Positions 17,361 through 25,234 of a stretch of DNA of 53,132 nucleotides are shown here, piece by piece (the first letter of the stretch is position 1; each line of letters begins with the position of its first letter). Where the stretch lies: assembly GCF_018986435.1 (NCBI RefSeq), contig NZ_JAHMIN010000015.1, positions 97,558 to 150,689 of the forward strand. The letters are read 5' to 3'. A program made the translations under genes and the position numbers. A model generated the notes under the pieces. The model was not told where the DNA came from. It ran no database searches and was given only the letters and a program-made list of their open reading frames with translations. This DNA is from Hahella sp. HN01 (GTDB lineage Bacteria; Pseudomonadota; Gammaproteobacteria; Pseudomonadales; Oleiphilaceae).

Positions 17361-18638
17361 GTGAAGCCAGAAAAAAGGAAATTTAAAATCGCCATGGTGG
17401 CGGCCTGCCCTTTCCCCGCCAATCATGGATCGCCAGCCTCCATCAGGGAAATGTCGGAAGCGCTGGTGAACCTGGGCAATGAAGTCCATATCGTCACCTA
17501 CCCTATTAAAGAGGACATTCCCGTTGTCGGGCCGCACATACATCGGGTGCGGGTTCCGGGTTTCAAGAAAAACGCCATACGGGTTGGCCCTTCCCCGGAG
17601 AAGTTTCTGTTCAACCCGCTGATGGTGTTCAAGCTCATACGCGTCATCCTCAAATACGATATCGACATTATTCACGCTCACAATTATGAAGGCGTGCTGA
17701 TAGGCTGGCTGGCCAAACTGATCACGCGCCGGCCGTTGCTGTATAACGCGGTCAACAGCATGACCGACGAGTTGCCGACCTACGACTTCTTCAAAAACAA
17801 AGATTTCGCCCGCAAGCTGGCGACTTTTCTGGACAAAACCCTGCCCTTCAAAGGCGACCATGTCACTGCAGTGTCTGATGATCTCAAACACTTTCTGGTG
17901 GAACTGGGCGTGGACGCGGACAAAATCACCGTACTGCCCGCCGGGGTCGTACCGGAGATGTTTGATAACCCCAATCCGGAGCGCATTTACGCCCGCCACC
18001 AGTTAAGCAAAGACGACCACTATCTGATTTACACAGGCAGTCTAGACGCCTTTCAGCGAATCGACTACCTGCTGGAGACAATGGCGCGAGTAGCCGCCCG
18101 CCGTAATGACGTGAAGCTGTTATTGGTCGGCAATATCTCCAACCCGGAAGCCCACCGCAAATACCAGCGCATGGCGGAGGAACTCGGCATCGCCCATCAG
18201 GTGTTGTTCTGTGATCAGGTGCCCCTGGATGAATTGCCGGACTATCTGGCGATCGCCGATGTGGCGGTGATTCCTCGTCCAGAGTGCCCGGGACATCCGG
18301 TGAAAGTCTTGAACTACATGTCCGCCGGCGTCGCCATCGCCGGCTTTCGCGGCGGCGCGAAAGGACTGACACATGAGAGCAATGCGCTGATCGTGGACAA
18401 CCATGACTGCGACGCGCTCGCCGACGCGGCGATTCAATTATTGGACGACGACGCCAAACGCCAGCGTTTGGGACAAGCCGCCCGACAGGTCGTAGACAAG
18501 TTCTACACCTGGCGGCAATTGGCGCAAGGCATTGAAGTGCTGTACGAACATTTGTATACGGGAGGAGAACGCGCGCCCAAGGAAAAGCTGCGTGAGTTCA
18601 TTCTGGAGACCTACTCTCCAAACGACGTAAGATCTTGA
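17361..18638 (+). CDS. Family 4 glycosyltransferase (GT-B fold)
   Basis: This is a 425-residue retaining glycosyltransferase. It has an N-terminal Rossmann half beginning FKIAMVAACPFPANHGSPASIREMSEAL, with an acceptor-side Gly-Ser loop, and a C-terminal donor half with DDHYLIYTGSLDAFQRIDYLLE, ADVAVIPRPECPGHPVKVLNYMSAG and AGFRGGAKGLTHESNALIV. The usual second Glu of the EX7E donor motif is replaced in this copy, which reads KVLNYMSAG. The start is GTG, with AAGGA about 10 bases upstream; the nearby ATG is in another frame and stops at once. It is the first gene of the plus arm and should add a sugar to a cytoplasmic lipid-linked acceptor. The sugar cannot be told from sequence. Confidence 0.9.
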   Translation: MKPEKRKFKIAMVAACPFPANHGSPASIREMSEALVNLGNEVHIVTYPIKEDIPVVGPHIHRVRVPGFKKNAIRVGPSPEKFLFNPLMVFKLIRVILKYDIDIIHAHNYEGVLIGWLAKLITRRPLLYNAVNSMTDELPTYDFFKNKDFARKLATFLDKTLPFKGDHVTAVSDDLKHFLVELGVDADKITVLPAGVVPEMFDNPNPERIYARHQLSKDDHYLIYTGSLDAFQRIDYLLETMARVAARRNDVKLLLVGNISNPEAHRKYQRMAEELGIAHQVLFCDQVPLDELPDYLAIADVAVIPRPECPGHPVKVLNYMSAGVAIAGFRGGAKGLTHESNALIVDNHDCDALADAAIQLLDDDAKRQRLGQAARQVVDKFYTWRQLAQGIEVLYEHLYTGGERAPKEKLREFILETYSPNDVRS

Positions 18639-18707
18639 AGTGTATAAAAGGAATGTAGTGCGGCAAGGGAGCGAACCGTCCTTTTCCAACGTCATTGAAA
18701 CGCTGGC

Positions 18708-18742
18708 GCGAATGCGCGGATTCTGGCAATCTGCGCATTCGC
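18708..18742. repeat. Long near-perfect hairpin between GT4 and acyltransferase genes
   Basis: This is a 35-base palindrome with arms GCGAATGCGC (18708-18717) and GCGCATTCGC (18733-18742). Pairing continues inward through GGATT/AATCT with one G-T wobble, giving about 15 bp closed by a 5-base loop (CTGGC). No T-run follows it, so a classical terminator is not indicated. The rest of the 213-bp gap has further GC-rich inverted repeats (for example around 18786-18801) but no gene. Confidence 0.75.
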
Positions 18743-18851
18743 CCACATGCAACGGCGAAGCCGGCGTCCGCGTCACGCCGGTGGGGCCTGGCGTCAGCGC
18801 CAGCCCAGGGAACAGGCTCTTGCAGCCGATTTATATGGAGGTTAGGTAACC

Positions 18852-19427
18852 ATGGCCGGTTTACTGGCGGCGGATATCCGCAGGAAGCGTTCACACTATG
18901 TGCGCATCGACAATTTCGTCAACAAGTACCTGAAAATCACGTTCCAGCTGGGCACGCTCTATCTGTGCTCGTACCGTCTGGGACACTACGCCGCGCGCAC
19001 GCGCAATCCCTTGTTGAAGCTGGCGGCGTGGCTTTTATATTTCCCGACCGAGTTTCTGCTGGGCTCCATTACCGGCATTCGCATTCCTCCCCGGGTCGCT
19101 ATCGGCCCCGGTCTGGTCATCCATAATTTCTCCGGCGTTTTTATAGACGCAGAAATTGTAGGCGAAGACTGCACCGTCAACCAATGCGTCACCGTCGGCC
19201 CGGACTATCAACGCAAAGGCCGTCCCCGACTGGGCGACAATGTCTTTATCGGCTCTGGCGCCAAGATTCTGGGAGACATCACCATCGGCGACAATGTGGT
19301 AGTCGCCTCCAACGCGCTGGTGATCGACTCAGTTCCGGATAACTGTACTGTCGTCGGCGCGCCAGCCCGGATCGTTTCGCGCAACAACACCAGCAGTTAT
19401 CTGAAGTTCAAGCAGCCCAAGAGTTGA
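18852..19427 (+). CDS. Serine-acetyltransferase-like hexapeptide acyltransferase (copy 3)
   Basis: This is a 191-residue protein with a membrane-associating hydrophobic segment (LLKLAAWLLYFPTEFLLGSITGI, about residues 54-76). A left-handed beta-helix follows, with IGPGLVIHNFSGVFIDAEIVGED, LGDNVFIGSGAKILGDITIGDN and VVVASNALVIDSVPDNCTVVGAPARIVSR. It is a close relative of copy 2 on the minus arm, sharing the IGPGxVIHNFS and DNVFxGxGAKxLG segments. ATG at 18852 follows GGAGGTTAGGTAACC. A role in acylating the glycan or its lipid carrier is inferred; serine acetylation is unlikely in this setting. Confidence 0.87.
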   Translation: MAGLLAADIRRKRSHYVRIDNFVNKYLKITFQLGTLYLCSYRLGHYAARTRNPLLKLAAWLLYFPTEFLLGSITGIRIPPRVAIGPGLVIHNFSGVFIDAEIVGEDCTVNQCVTVGPDYQRKGRPRLGDNVFIGSGAKILGDITIGDNVVVASNALVIDSVPDNCTVVGAPARIVSRNNTSSYLKFKQPKS

Positions 19428-19437
19428 CGGCGTACTT

Positions 19438-20016
19438 ATGGCGACCACTGTGGCCCACGCACTTTGCGGTATCGACTGTCTCCTGGCGGCCCATGCGTTG
19501 CGCGGCGGCGCGCCTATGCCCGGAGCCGCCGCGCTGGCGTTTTTCGCTCTGCTCGGCAATGCGCCGGATCTGGATATGCTGGTCGGATATGTCATCAGCG
19601 GCGACCATCTTGCTTATCACAGTCGCGCATCTCACGCGCCCGCGACGTTACTGGCTGTAGCCGCCTTATTGGCGTGGCCGCGCTGGAGACTGCTGGCGCT
19701 CTGGCCTGGCTACACGCAACGCTTCGCAGTGATAGCCTGCGCCCTGCTCAGCCACACCTTGCTGGACTTTTTCACCGGCCCGCAACGGGGGCTGTACAGC
19801 AGCTTTGGCGCGCCGCTGCTTTGGCCGTTAAGCGATGCGCGTATCTCCGCGCCGTTCACTTTATTGATTGGACCTCACCACGACACCCTGGCCCGCTTTA
19901 TCGGCTGGCGCAATGTGTGGGCGGTGGCGTCCGAGTTATTGCTGTTCGCGCCGCTCACCTGGTTGCTTTGGCGACAGGCGCGCGGGGCCCGCAACACCAT
20001 AGAAGGATTCAAATGA
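19438..20016 (+). CDS. DUF457/YdjM-type membrane-bound metal-dependent hydrolase
   Basis: This is a 192-residue inner-membrane protein with about four to five hydrophobic segments and the polar residues that mark the DUF457 family: THS-like AHALCG near the start, NAPDLDMLVGY (metal-binding Asp pair, about residues 41-51), HLAYHSRASHAP (about 57-68), and LLSHTLLDFFTG (about 101-112). E. coli YdjM belongs here, and the family is often described as a LexA-regulated membrane hydrolase, but no substrate is firmly known to me. Its TGA overlaps the ATG of the next gene (ATGA at 20013-20016), so it is translationally coupled to the adaptor protein. Confidence 0.8.
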   Translation: MATTVAHALCGIDCLLAAHALRGGAPMPGAAALAFFALLGNAPDLDMLVGYVISGDHLAYHSRASHAPATLLAVAALLAWPRWRLLALWPGYTQRFAVIACALLSHTLLDFFTGPQRGLYSSFGAPLLWPLSDARISAPFTLLIGPHHDTLARFIGWRNVWAVASELLLFAPLTWLLWRQARGARNTIEGFK

Positions 20017-21134
20017 CTGGACGCATGCTGAACATCATGAAGCGCAATTTCGTATTTTCCATCTTCATCGTGGCGATCGTCGGATTGATCGGCTTCCTGC
20101 TGCTGTCCGCCAAGAAGCATATGGAAATTACCAATACGGAAATCGCCCGCAATGTGGGGAACGCCGCGCCAGTAGAACTGCACAAAGTCGGCGCAGGCGA
20201 CGTCACCTCCCGCTTCGCCGCCACCGCCGTCGCCACGGAAGGGGTTTCCGTCGCGATACGTCCGCAAATCGAAGGCGCTATCAGGGCGCAACCAGTCAAA
20301 CTGGGCGATCTGGTGGTCGAGGGCCAGGAGCTGTTCCGGCTGGACGACACGCTCTATAAATCCAATTACACCCTGGCGAAATCCCTGGTGGAAAACCGCA
20401 AAACCTTGCTGGACTACTACAGCGCCAACCTCAGTGAAATGAAGAGTCTGCTGGAAGGCGAATATGTTTCTCAGGAGCAGTATAAAACCGCGTTTCTCAA
20501 CTTCACCCAGTCGCAAAGCAGCCTCGCCGAAGCCACTCACCAGTTTAACAACGCCAGCCAGGAGCTTAAGCAAACGCAAGTGGCTTCGCCGATATCCGGC
20601 GTCGTCAGCGAAGTGAAGAGTTTTCCCGGCGTCTATATCAAGAAAGGCGAGGAAGCGCTGGTCATCAATTCCATCGACCCGATTCTGTTCAAGATTCTGC
20701 TGCCGGAAAAAGAACTGGGCAACTTCTCACTGGGCAAAGCCGTGGATATCCGTCTGTCGGCCTTCACCAGCACCACCCTGCACGGAACAATCTATCGGGT
20801 GGACCCTGAATTGGATGAAAGCCAGGGCGCCGCCCGGGTCTACGTGCAGGCGCCCAATCCCGAGCTGATCGTGAAGCCCGGCATGACCGGCACGGTGTAT
20901 CTGGAGCAGAACAAAAACACCGTGCGCATTCCTTCCATCGCCCTGATCAATCGCTTTGACGACGACGCGGTGGTGTTTCGGGTCAGCGAGTCCGGCGCCG
21001 CGGAATTGACCCCGGTGAAAGTAGGCATCTCCGGCGACGGCTATGTGGAAATCATTGAAGGTCTGCATGTGGGAGATGAAATCGTGGTGGCGGGACAGCA
21101 GAGTCTGAAAGCCGGCGATAAGGTAAAAGGATAA
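20013..21134 (+). CDS. Periplasmic adaptor (membrane fusion) protein, RND/HlyD type
   Basis: This is a 373-residue adaptor with an N-terminal membrane anchor (about residues 12-30), a barrel-sandwich/lipoyl part (RPQIEGAIRAQPVKLGDLVVEGQELFRLDD), a short coiled-coil hairpin (about 110-185), the returning lipoyl half (TQVASPISGVVSEVKSFPGVYIKKGE), a beta-barrel domain, and a membrane-proximal domain ending GDEIVVAGQQSLKAGDKVKG. The ATG at 20013 overlaps the previous stop and has AGAAGGA before it; the longer upstream frame lies inside the hydrolase gene and is not used. It pairs with the TolC-like protein 7 bp downstream. No RND or ABC pump gene is adjacent, which is odd and is discussed as a finding. 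Confidence 0.92.
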   Translation: MTGRMLNIMKRNFVFSIFIVAIVGLIGFLLLSAKKHMEITNTEIARNVGNAAPVELHKVGAGDVTSRFAATAVATEGVSVAIRPQIEGAIRAQPVKLGDLVVEGQELFRLDDTLYKSNYTLAKSLVENRKTLLDYYSANLSEMKSLLEGEYVSQEQYKTAFLNFTQSQSSLAEATHQFNNASQELKQTQVASPISGVVSEVKSFPGVYIKKGEEALVINSIDPILFKILLPEKELGNFSLGKAVDIRLSAFTSTTLHGTIYRVDPELDESQGAARVYVQAPNPELIVKPGMTGTVYLEQNKNTVRIPSIALINRFDDDAVVFRVSESGAAELTPVKVGISGDGYVEIIEGLHVGDEIVVAGQQSLKAGDKVKG

Positions 21135-21141
21135 GGAATTC

Positions 21142-22509
21142 ATGATGTCAGCCAGGTTGTCGCTATCACTCGCCACAGGCGTCTGCATGACGTTGAGTGC
21201 GGGAATTTGTCATGGCTTTGAAGACCGCCCCGAGTTTAAGGCCCTGTTGAGTAAGATGTGCCGCACCAGCCCGCAATTGCAGGTGCAGCGTCTGGAAATC
21301 GCCTCTTTGCGCAAAGAGTTTGAATACACATCCGGACAGGCATGGTATCCAGAAGTGACTCTGAGCGCAGGGCCGCAGTACTACGAAGGCGAATCCGTGG
21401 GGAACTTCGCCTTCGAGCAGAATCAGAGCGCCTTCATCGACTCAGACAATGAAACATCCGTCAGCGGACGCCGCACCGGGTTTGTGAATCAGGCCAAGGT
21501 GGCGCTGGACGCGCCGATCTACCGCAATAGCCGCTGGGTGGGACAGGAAACCGACGACGCCGCGATTCTGCGGCAGCGCATCGAGTATGAAACCGCCAAG
21601 CATCAGAAGCTGTTTCAGGAAAGCCTGCTGGAACTGGTGGAAGTGCTGGTCTCACTGCAACAGGCGCAACAACAGGAAATTCTGCTACGGGAACTGCTGG
21701 CGGACGCCCAGTCGCAACTGGACATCGCGCGCAATGCCGCCCGCGCCCGTCTGATTGAACGCTCAGATCTGCTGGAAGCGGAAGGCGCCGTCGCTGAACT
21801 GGAAGGCGAGCTGCAACAAACCGCGAATAACCGTGACTATCTGAGCCAGAAGTTCGCATTCCTGGCGCAAACCGCCGACGCCATGCCGACGCCGGACTTC
21901 AAACTGGAATCCCTGCCTCCCGCCGGAGACCTGGAAACCCTCGTCAATGCCGCGGAGAACAGCAGCATCGACGTCATCCTGCAGCAAACCCAACTCGCCA
22001 TCGCCCGTCGCCAGTACGATCAGGCGCGTCACGATAACGGCGTGGCGTTCGGCTTGAGCGGTTCCGTCCGCGGGGTGGCGGACGAGGACTTTAGCGAGAG
22101 CAAGCATCTCACCACAGTGGGAGTCAGTCTTGAGGTGAAGCTGCAAGACACCCTGCGCGCCAGCGGCAAATCCCGCTATTGGGCGCTGCAGGTGGAAAAA
22201 GAACAGAGGCAGTTGGATCTGATCAGGGCGAATCAACGCATCGTCACCCTGCAAAATTATCGGGACTATCAACAGCAATTACTGACCCTGAAAAACTCAC
22301 TCAGCGCCCTGGATCGCGCCAGATCCGAACTGGAGAAGAACCAGGAGCTGTTTCGACTGGGCAAGGTGGGCGTCAGTGAGGTAATCGAATCCCGTTCCGA
22401 TATCCGACAAATTGAGCTGGGCAAATTGGACGCCTACGCCAAGCTGTGGCTGCTGCAATTCCGGCTGACGCCGGGCGCGCGATGGTCCTGCTCCGTAGAG
22501 GGAGATTAA
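21142..22509 (+). CDS. TolC-family outer-membrane efflux protein
   Basis: This is a 455-residue outer-membrane channel protein with a signal peptide (cleavage near residue 28, ICHGFE). Two repeated halves rich in long helices follow (for example LRKEFEYTSGQAWYPEVTLSAGP and LFQESLLELVEVLVSLQQAQQQEILL). The C-terminal half repeats the pattern (LQNYRDYQQQLLTLKNSLSALDRARSELEKNQELFRLGKVGVSEVIE). The Y-P-x-V-x-L segment is where TolC-like proteins enter the outer-membrane barrel. It follows the adaptor gene by 7 bp, and 3 bp later the flippase gene starts, so all three are in one operon. Export of a glycan, lipid or its precursor is inferred. Confidence 0.9.
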   Translation: MMSARLSLSLATGVCMTLSAGICHGFEDRPEFKALLSKMCRTSPQLQVQRLEIASLRKEFEYTSGQAWYPEVTLSAGPQYYEGESVGNFAFEQNQSAFIDSDNETSVSGRRTGFVNQAKVALDAPIYRNSRWVGQETDDAAILRQRIEYETAKHQKLFQESLLELVEVLVSLQQAQQQEILLRELLADAQSQLDIARNAARARLIERSDLLEAEGAVAELEGELQQTANNRDYLSQKFAFLAQTADAMPTPDFKLESLPPAGDLETLVNAAENSSIDVILQQTQLAIARRQYDQARHDNGVAFGLSGSVRGVADEDFSESKHLTTVGVSLEVKLQDTLRASGKSRYWALQVEKEQRQLDLIRANQRIVTLQNYRDYQQQLLTLKNSLSALDRARSELEKNQELFRLGKVGVSEVIESRSDIRQIELGKLDAYAKLWLLQFRLTPGARWSCSVEGD

Positions 22510-22512
22510 TCA

Positions 22513-23973
22513 ATGTCTTCGAACAAGAAGATTTTCCGCAATATCATCGCCACCCTGCTCGGCGAGGGCGTGGGGGCGCTGCTCAACATCTACGTCATCG
22601 TCTTGATCGCCCGCACCCTGGGACCGGAATCTTTCGGCGACTTCGCCTTCATTCTGGCGTTTGTCGGCCTGTTGCAGCTGGTCACCGACATGGGCGTCAC
22701 CAATCTGTTGGTGCGGGAAATCGCGCAGAAGGCGGAGCAATACAAGCATTTCTTCGGCAACGTGCGCCTGCTGGCCTGGGCGGTCACCCTGGTGGCCACC
22801 GCGCCCACCGCCGTTGTCTGTCTGCTGATTCTGGAGGACCGCGACTTCGGAATGAGTCTGTTCATTATGACGGTCGCCGCGTTGATCGTGTTTCACAGCG
22901 TGATCTATGGCGCGCTGTTTCGCGCCTTCGAGCGCATGGAATTCAACGCCGCCATTTTCGTCATCCACAAAGTGATTCTGTTGGCGCTCACCCTGTATTG
23001 GCGCGACCACGATCCCAGCATTCTGGCGCTGTGCGGTTACTATTTGCTGGCGAATGTCTGTCAGTTCCTGCTGTTTTACGCTTGCAGCCTGGCGGTTTTC
23101 AAACGCATTCCCTGGCGCTTTGATCCCGGCCTGTGGAAATACGTGCTTTTCGAGTCCGTTCCCATCGGCTTATCCATGATGTGTCGACGCGCCACCCTGC
23201 ATGTGGACACCCTTATCCTGAAAGCGATGGCGGCGCCGCTCGCCCTGGGGCTGTTCAACGCCGCCTATCGGGTAATACAGATAATCGAAATGCTGCCGTT
23301 CACGCTGTCTATTCCGATCTATCCCAAACTGGCCCGCCTGGCGCTTGGCGATAAAGCGGAATTCAGTCGTTTTCTCAATCAGGTGTTGAAGTTCTACGCC
23401 ATTCTGTCGCTGCCCATCGTGGCGTATGTGTTTGTCTTCGCCGAGGACATTATTGGGTTGATGTATACGCCGGAATTCGCCTCCTCCGCCAATATTCTGC
23501 AAGCGCTGGCGGTGGCGATCTTCTTTATCTTCCCCTCCTCCATCATGATTTACGTGTATTCCGCCATGGGACGGCAGCGTCTGTTCACGCTGATCTCCCT
23601 CGCCACCCTGGCCACCAACGCTATCCTGGATATTTTGCTGATACCACATCTGCACGCTTTTGGCGCAGCAGTGGGTACAGTGACCGCGGAAGCTTTATTT
23701 ATCGCCGGATCGCTCTGGTTCCTGTATCGCCAGTCTGTGCCCGTGCAATGGGTGCGCATGTCTTACAAGCCGTTGCTGGCGGCGCTACTGGCGGGCTACG
23801 CGGTGAACGCGGCTTTCGCGTCCCCGGGTCTGCTGCAGTTTATCCTGGCGTCCTTGCTGTTCGCCGTCGCCTATCTGATTCTGATTCTGGTCAGCAAAAC
23901 GCTGGATCAGCGCGAGCTGGCTTTCCTGGCGGCGCTGATCAAACGTCGTCCCGTCGGCAAAGGGGTGCAATAA
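22513..23973 (+). CDS. Wzx-like polysaccharide flippase (MOP superfamily)
   Basis: This is a 486-residue polytopic membrane protein with about 12-14 hydrophobic helices. It starts with the family signature FRNIIATLLGEGVGALLNIYVIVLIARTLGPESFGDFAFI and continues GLLQLVTDMGVTNLLVREIA. Proteins of this type flip undecaprenyl-linked oligosaccharides across the inner membrane. No Wzy polymerase or Wza/Wzc exporter was recognised in the window, so the product may be a single oligosaccharide unit rather than a polymer. It begins 3 bp after the TolC-like gene. Confidence 0.92.
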   Translation: MSSNKKIFRNIIATLLGEGVGALLNIYVIVLIARTLGPESFGDFAFILAFVGLLQLVTDMGVTNLLVREIAQKAEQYKHFFGNVRLLAWAVTLVATAPTAVVCLLILEDRDFGMSLFIMTVAALIVFHSVIYGALFRAFERMEFNAAIFVIHKVILLALTLYWRDHDPSILALCGYYLLANVCQFLLFYACSLAVFKRIPWRFDPGLWKYVLFESVPIGLSMMCRRATLHVDTLILKAMAAPLALGLFNAAYRVIQIIEMLPFTLSIPIYPKLARLALGDKAEFSRFLNQVLKFYAILSLPIVAYVFVFAEDIIGLMYTPEFASSANILQALAVAIFFIFPSSIMIYVYSAMGRQRLFTLISLATLATNAILDILLIPHLHAFGAAVGTVTAEALFIAGSLWFLYRQSVPVQWVRMSYKPLLAALLAGYAVNAAFASPGLLQFILASLLFAVAYLILILVSKTLDQRELAFLAALIKRRPVGKGVQ

Positions 23974-23977
23974 GTCC

Positions 23978-25234
23978 ATGAAGATGCTGGCGGGGGTGCA
24001 GGCGAGTCTGATTCTGGCGATGCTGGGCGCGTTCCTTGCTCCCTGGATCAATCTGCCCTTCGCCGGCGGCGAGTCTGGCGTCCAGTACGCCGCGTCAATG
24101 GCGCTGTCTCATCCTGACATGCTGGGCCCCGCCTTATTGCTTTTGATCGCCGCACCGTTGCTGGCGATCAGCGTCCATTTCAACAAGCCGAATCTTGCTT
24201 TGGTGAGCGCCGCCTTCGCCCTCGCGTTCCTGGCGTGCGTTCCCGGATATCTCGTCGCCCTCGACCCCCATACATTGCCAACCTACGCCGACAATATTGA
24301 GGATTACCGCACGTTGAAGCGGTTCTTCAATTCCTTCTTTACGCCCAATAAAGGCCAGGCCATCGCACTCCCCGACACCGCCAACTTTGATTCATTGGGC
24401 GGTCGTCTGGAGCTGGCGTTTCTGTGTCTGGAATGGGGCTGGTATATCGCCACGGGCGCCGCCGCCATTCTTTTTATGATGACGTTGTCCAAAGCGCACT
24501 TGCGCTTTTATCCCATTGCACTGCTCATTCTGATCATGCCGCTGGCGCTGACGCTCTACCCGACCCTGCAAGCGGCCAAATACAAACAGGATGCACAATG
24601 GCGGTTGACTGAGGGGGCTCCGGCGTCCGCTTTTGGCTCCATGGTCATCGCCTTCAAGCTCGACCCACTGCTGACCTACTCCGAGCAGGCCAGCCGGCTT
24701 TTCTCACAATTGAACGCGATGGTGTTCAAACCGGAAAACCCCGCCGCCGCGCTCTATCAGTCGGCGCAGTTGGAGACCGCAGGCAAGCGCCAAGAGGCGC
24801 TGGACACGCTGCATACCGCTCTGCAACACCGTCGCGAAGACGAGTTCTTTCCTTATGTGGCGCACCACACCAAGCGCCGGCTCGCCATCCTGACTGACCG
24901 GGTCATCAGCCGCAATTACCGTCACGAGCAATGGGATGAGGCCTTGCTGGCGTTGCAGGAAATGCTGCGGGTCTATCCAGAAAGCGACACTCTGCGGGCG
25001 ATGGCCAGTCTCGCCTATATCCGCCAGGGCGTGCCGGAAAGCTGTCTGTCCAGCGTTTCCGCCTCGCTCGAACGAATTCAAGGCTCCAGCCTGCGCGCCG
25101 ACTTGCTGGCGACCCAGGGAGAATGCCTGATGATGATGGGGAAAGTGGATCAGGCGCGGGAGTCATTCCAGCTTTCCATTGATGCGGACAGCGTGCGCAA
25201 TCTACGCGCCGTGCGCGGACTTAGCGGGTCATGA
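23978..25234 (+). CDS. Membrane protein with C-terminal TPR-like repeats, unknown function
   Basis: I do not recognise a named family. The 418-residue protein has about five membrane helices in its first half (near residues 5-25, 47-65, 72-95, 145-166 and 173-196). After that comes a soluble part (about 235-415) of helix pairs with TPR-like spacing, for example AALYQSAQLETAGKRQEALDTLHTAL, ALLALQEMLRVYPESDTLRAMASLAYIRQG and ATQGECLMMMGKVDQARESFQLSID. The loop between helices 3 and 4 should be periplasmic. It follows the flippase by 4 bp and overlaps the next gene in ATGA. A scaffold role in assembly of the glycan machinery is possible, but the sequence does not prove it. Confidence 0.75.
   Translation: MKMLAGVQASLILAMLGAFLAPWINLPFAGGESGVQYAASMALSHPDMLGPALLLLIAAPLLAISVHFNKPNLALVSAAFALAFLACVPGYLVALDPHTLPTYADNIEDYRTLKRFFNSFFTPNKGQAIALPDTANFDSLGGRLELAFLCLEWGWYIATGAAAILFMMTLSKAHLRFYPIALLILIMPLALTLYPTLQAAKYKQDAQWRLTEGAPASAFGSMVIAFKLDPLLTYSEQASRLFSQLNAMVFKPENPAAALYQSAQLETAGKRQEALDTLHTALQHRREDEFFPYVAHHTKRRLAILTDRVISRNYRHEQWDEALLALQEMLRVYPESDTLRAMASLAYIRQGVPESCLSSVSASLERIQGSSLRADLLATQGECLMMMGKVDQARESFQLSIDADSVRNLRAVRGLSGS

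Noticed and set aside
17319-17999. Minus-strand open frame of 226 codons opposite the GT4 gene
   Set aside because: The plus-strand GT4 has clear family motifs throughout. The antisense product resembles no known protein and shows the shadow pattern of codon positions.
18640-18849. Plus-strand frame of 69 codons in the gap after the GT4 gene
   Set aside because: It spans the long hairpin and other inverted repeats, has no family resemblance, and is better explained as structured non-coding sequence.
20013-23973. Wzy/Wzc-type polymer export system
   Set aside because: A flippase is present, but no polymerase, tyrosine kinase or Wza-like lipoprotein was recognised in the locus, so a normal Wzx/Wzy pathway is not claimed.
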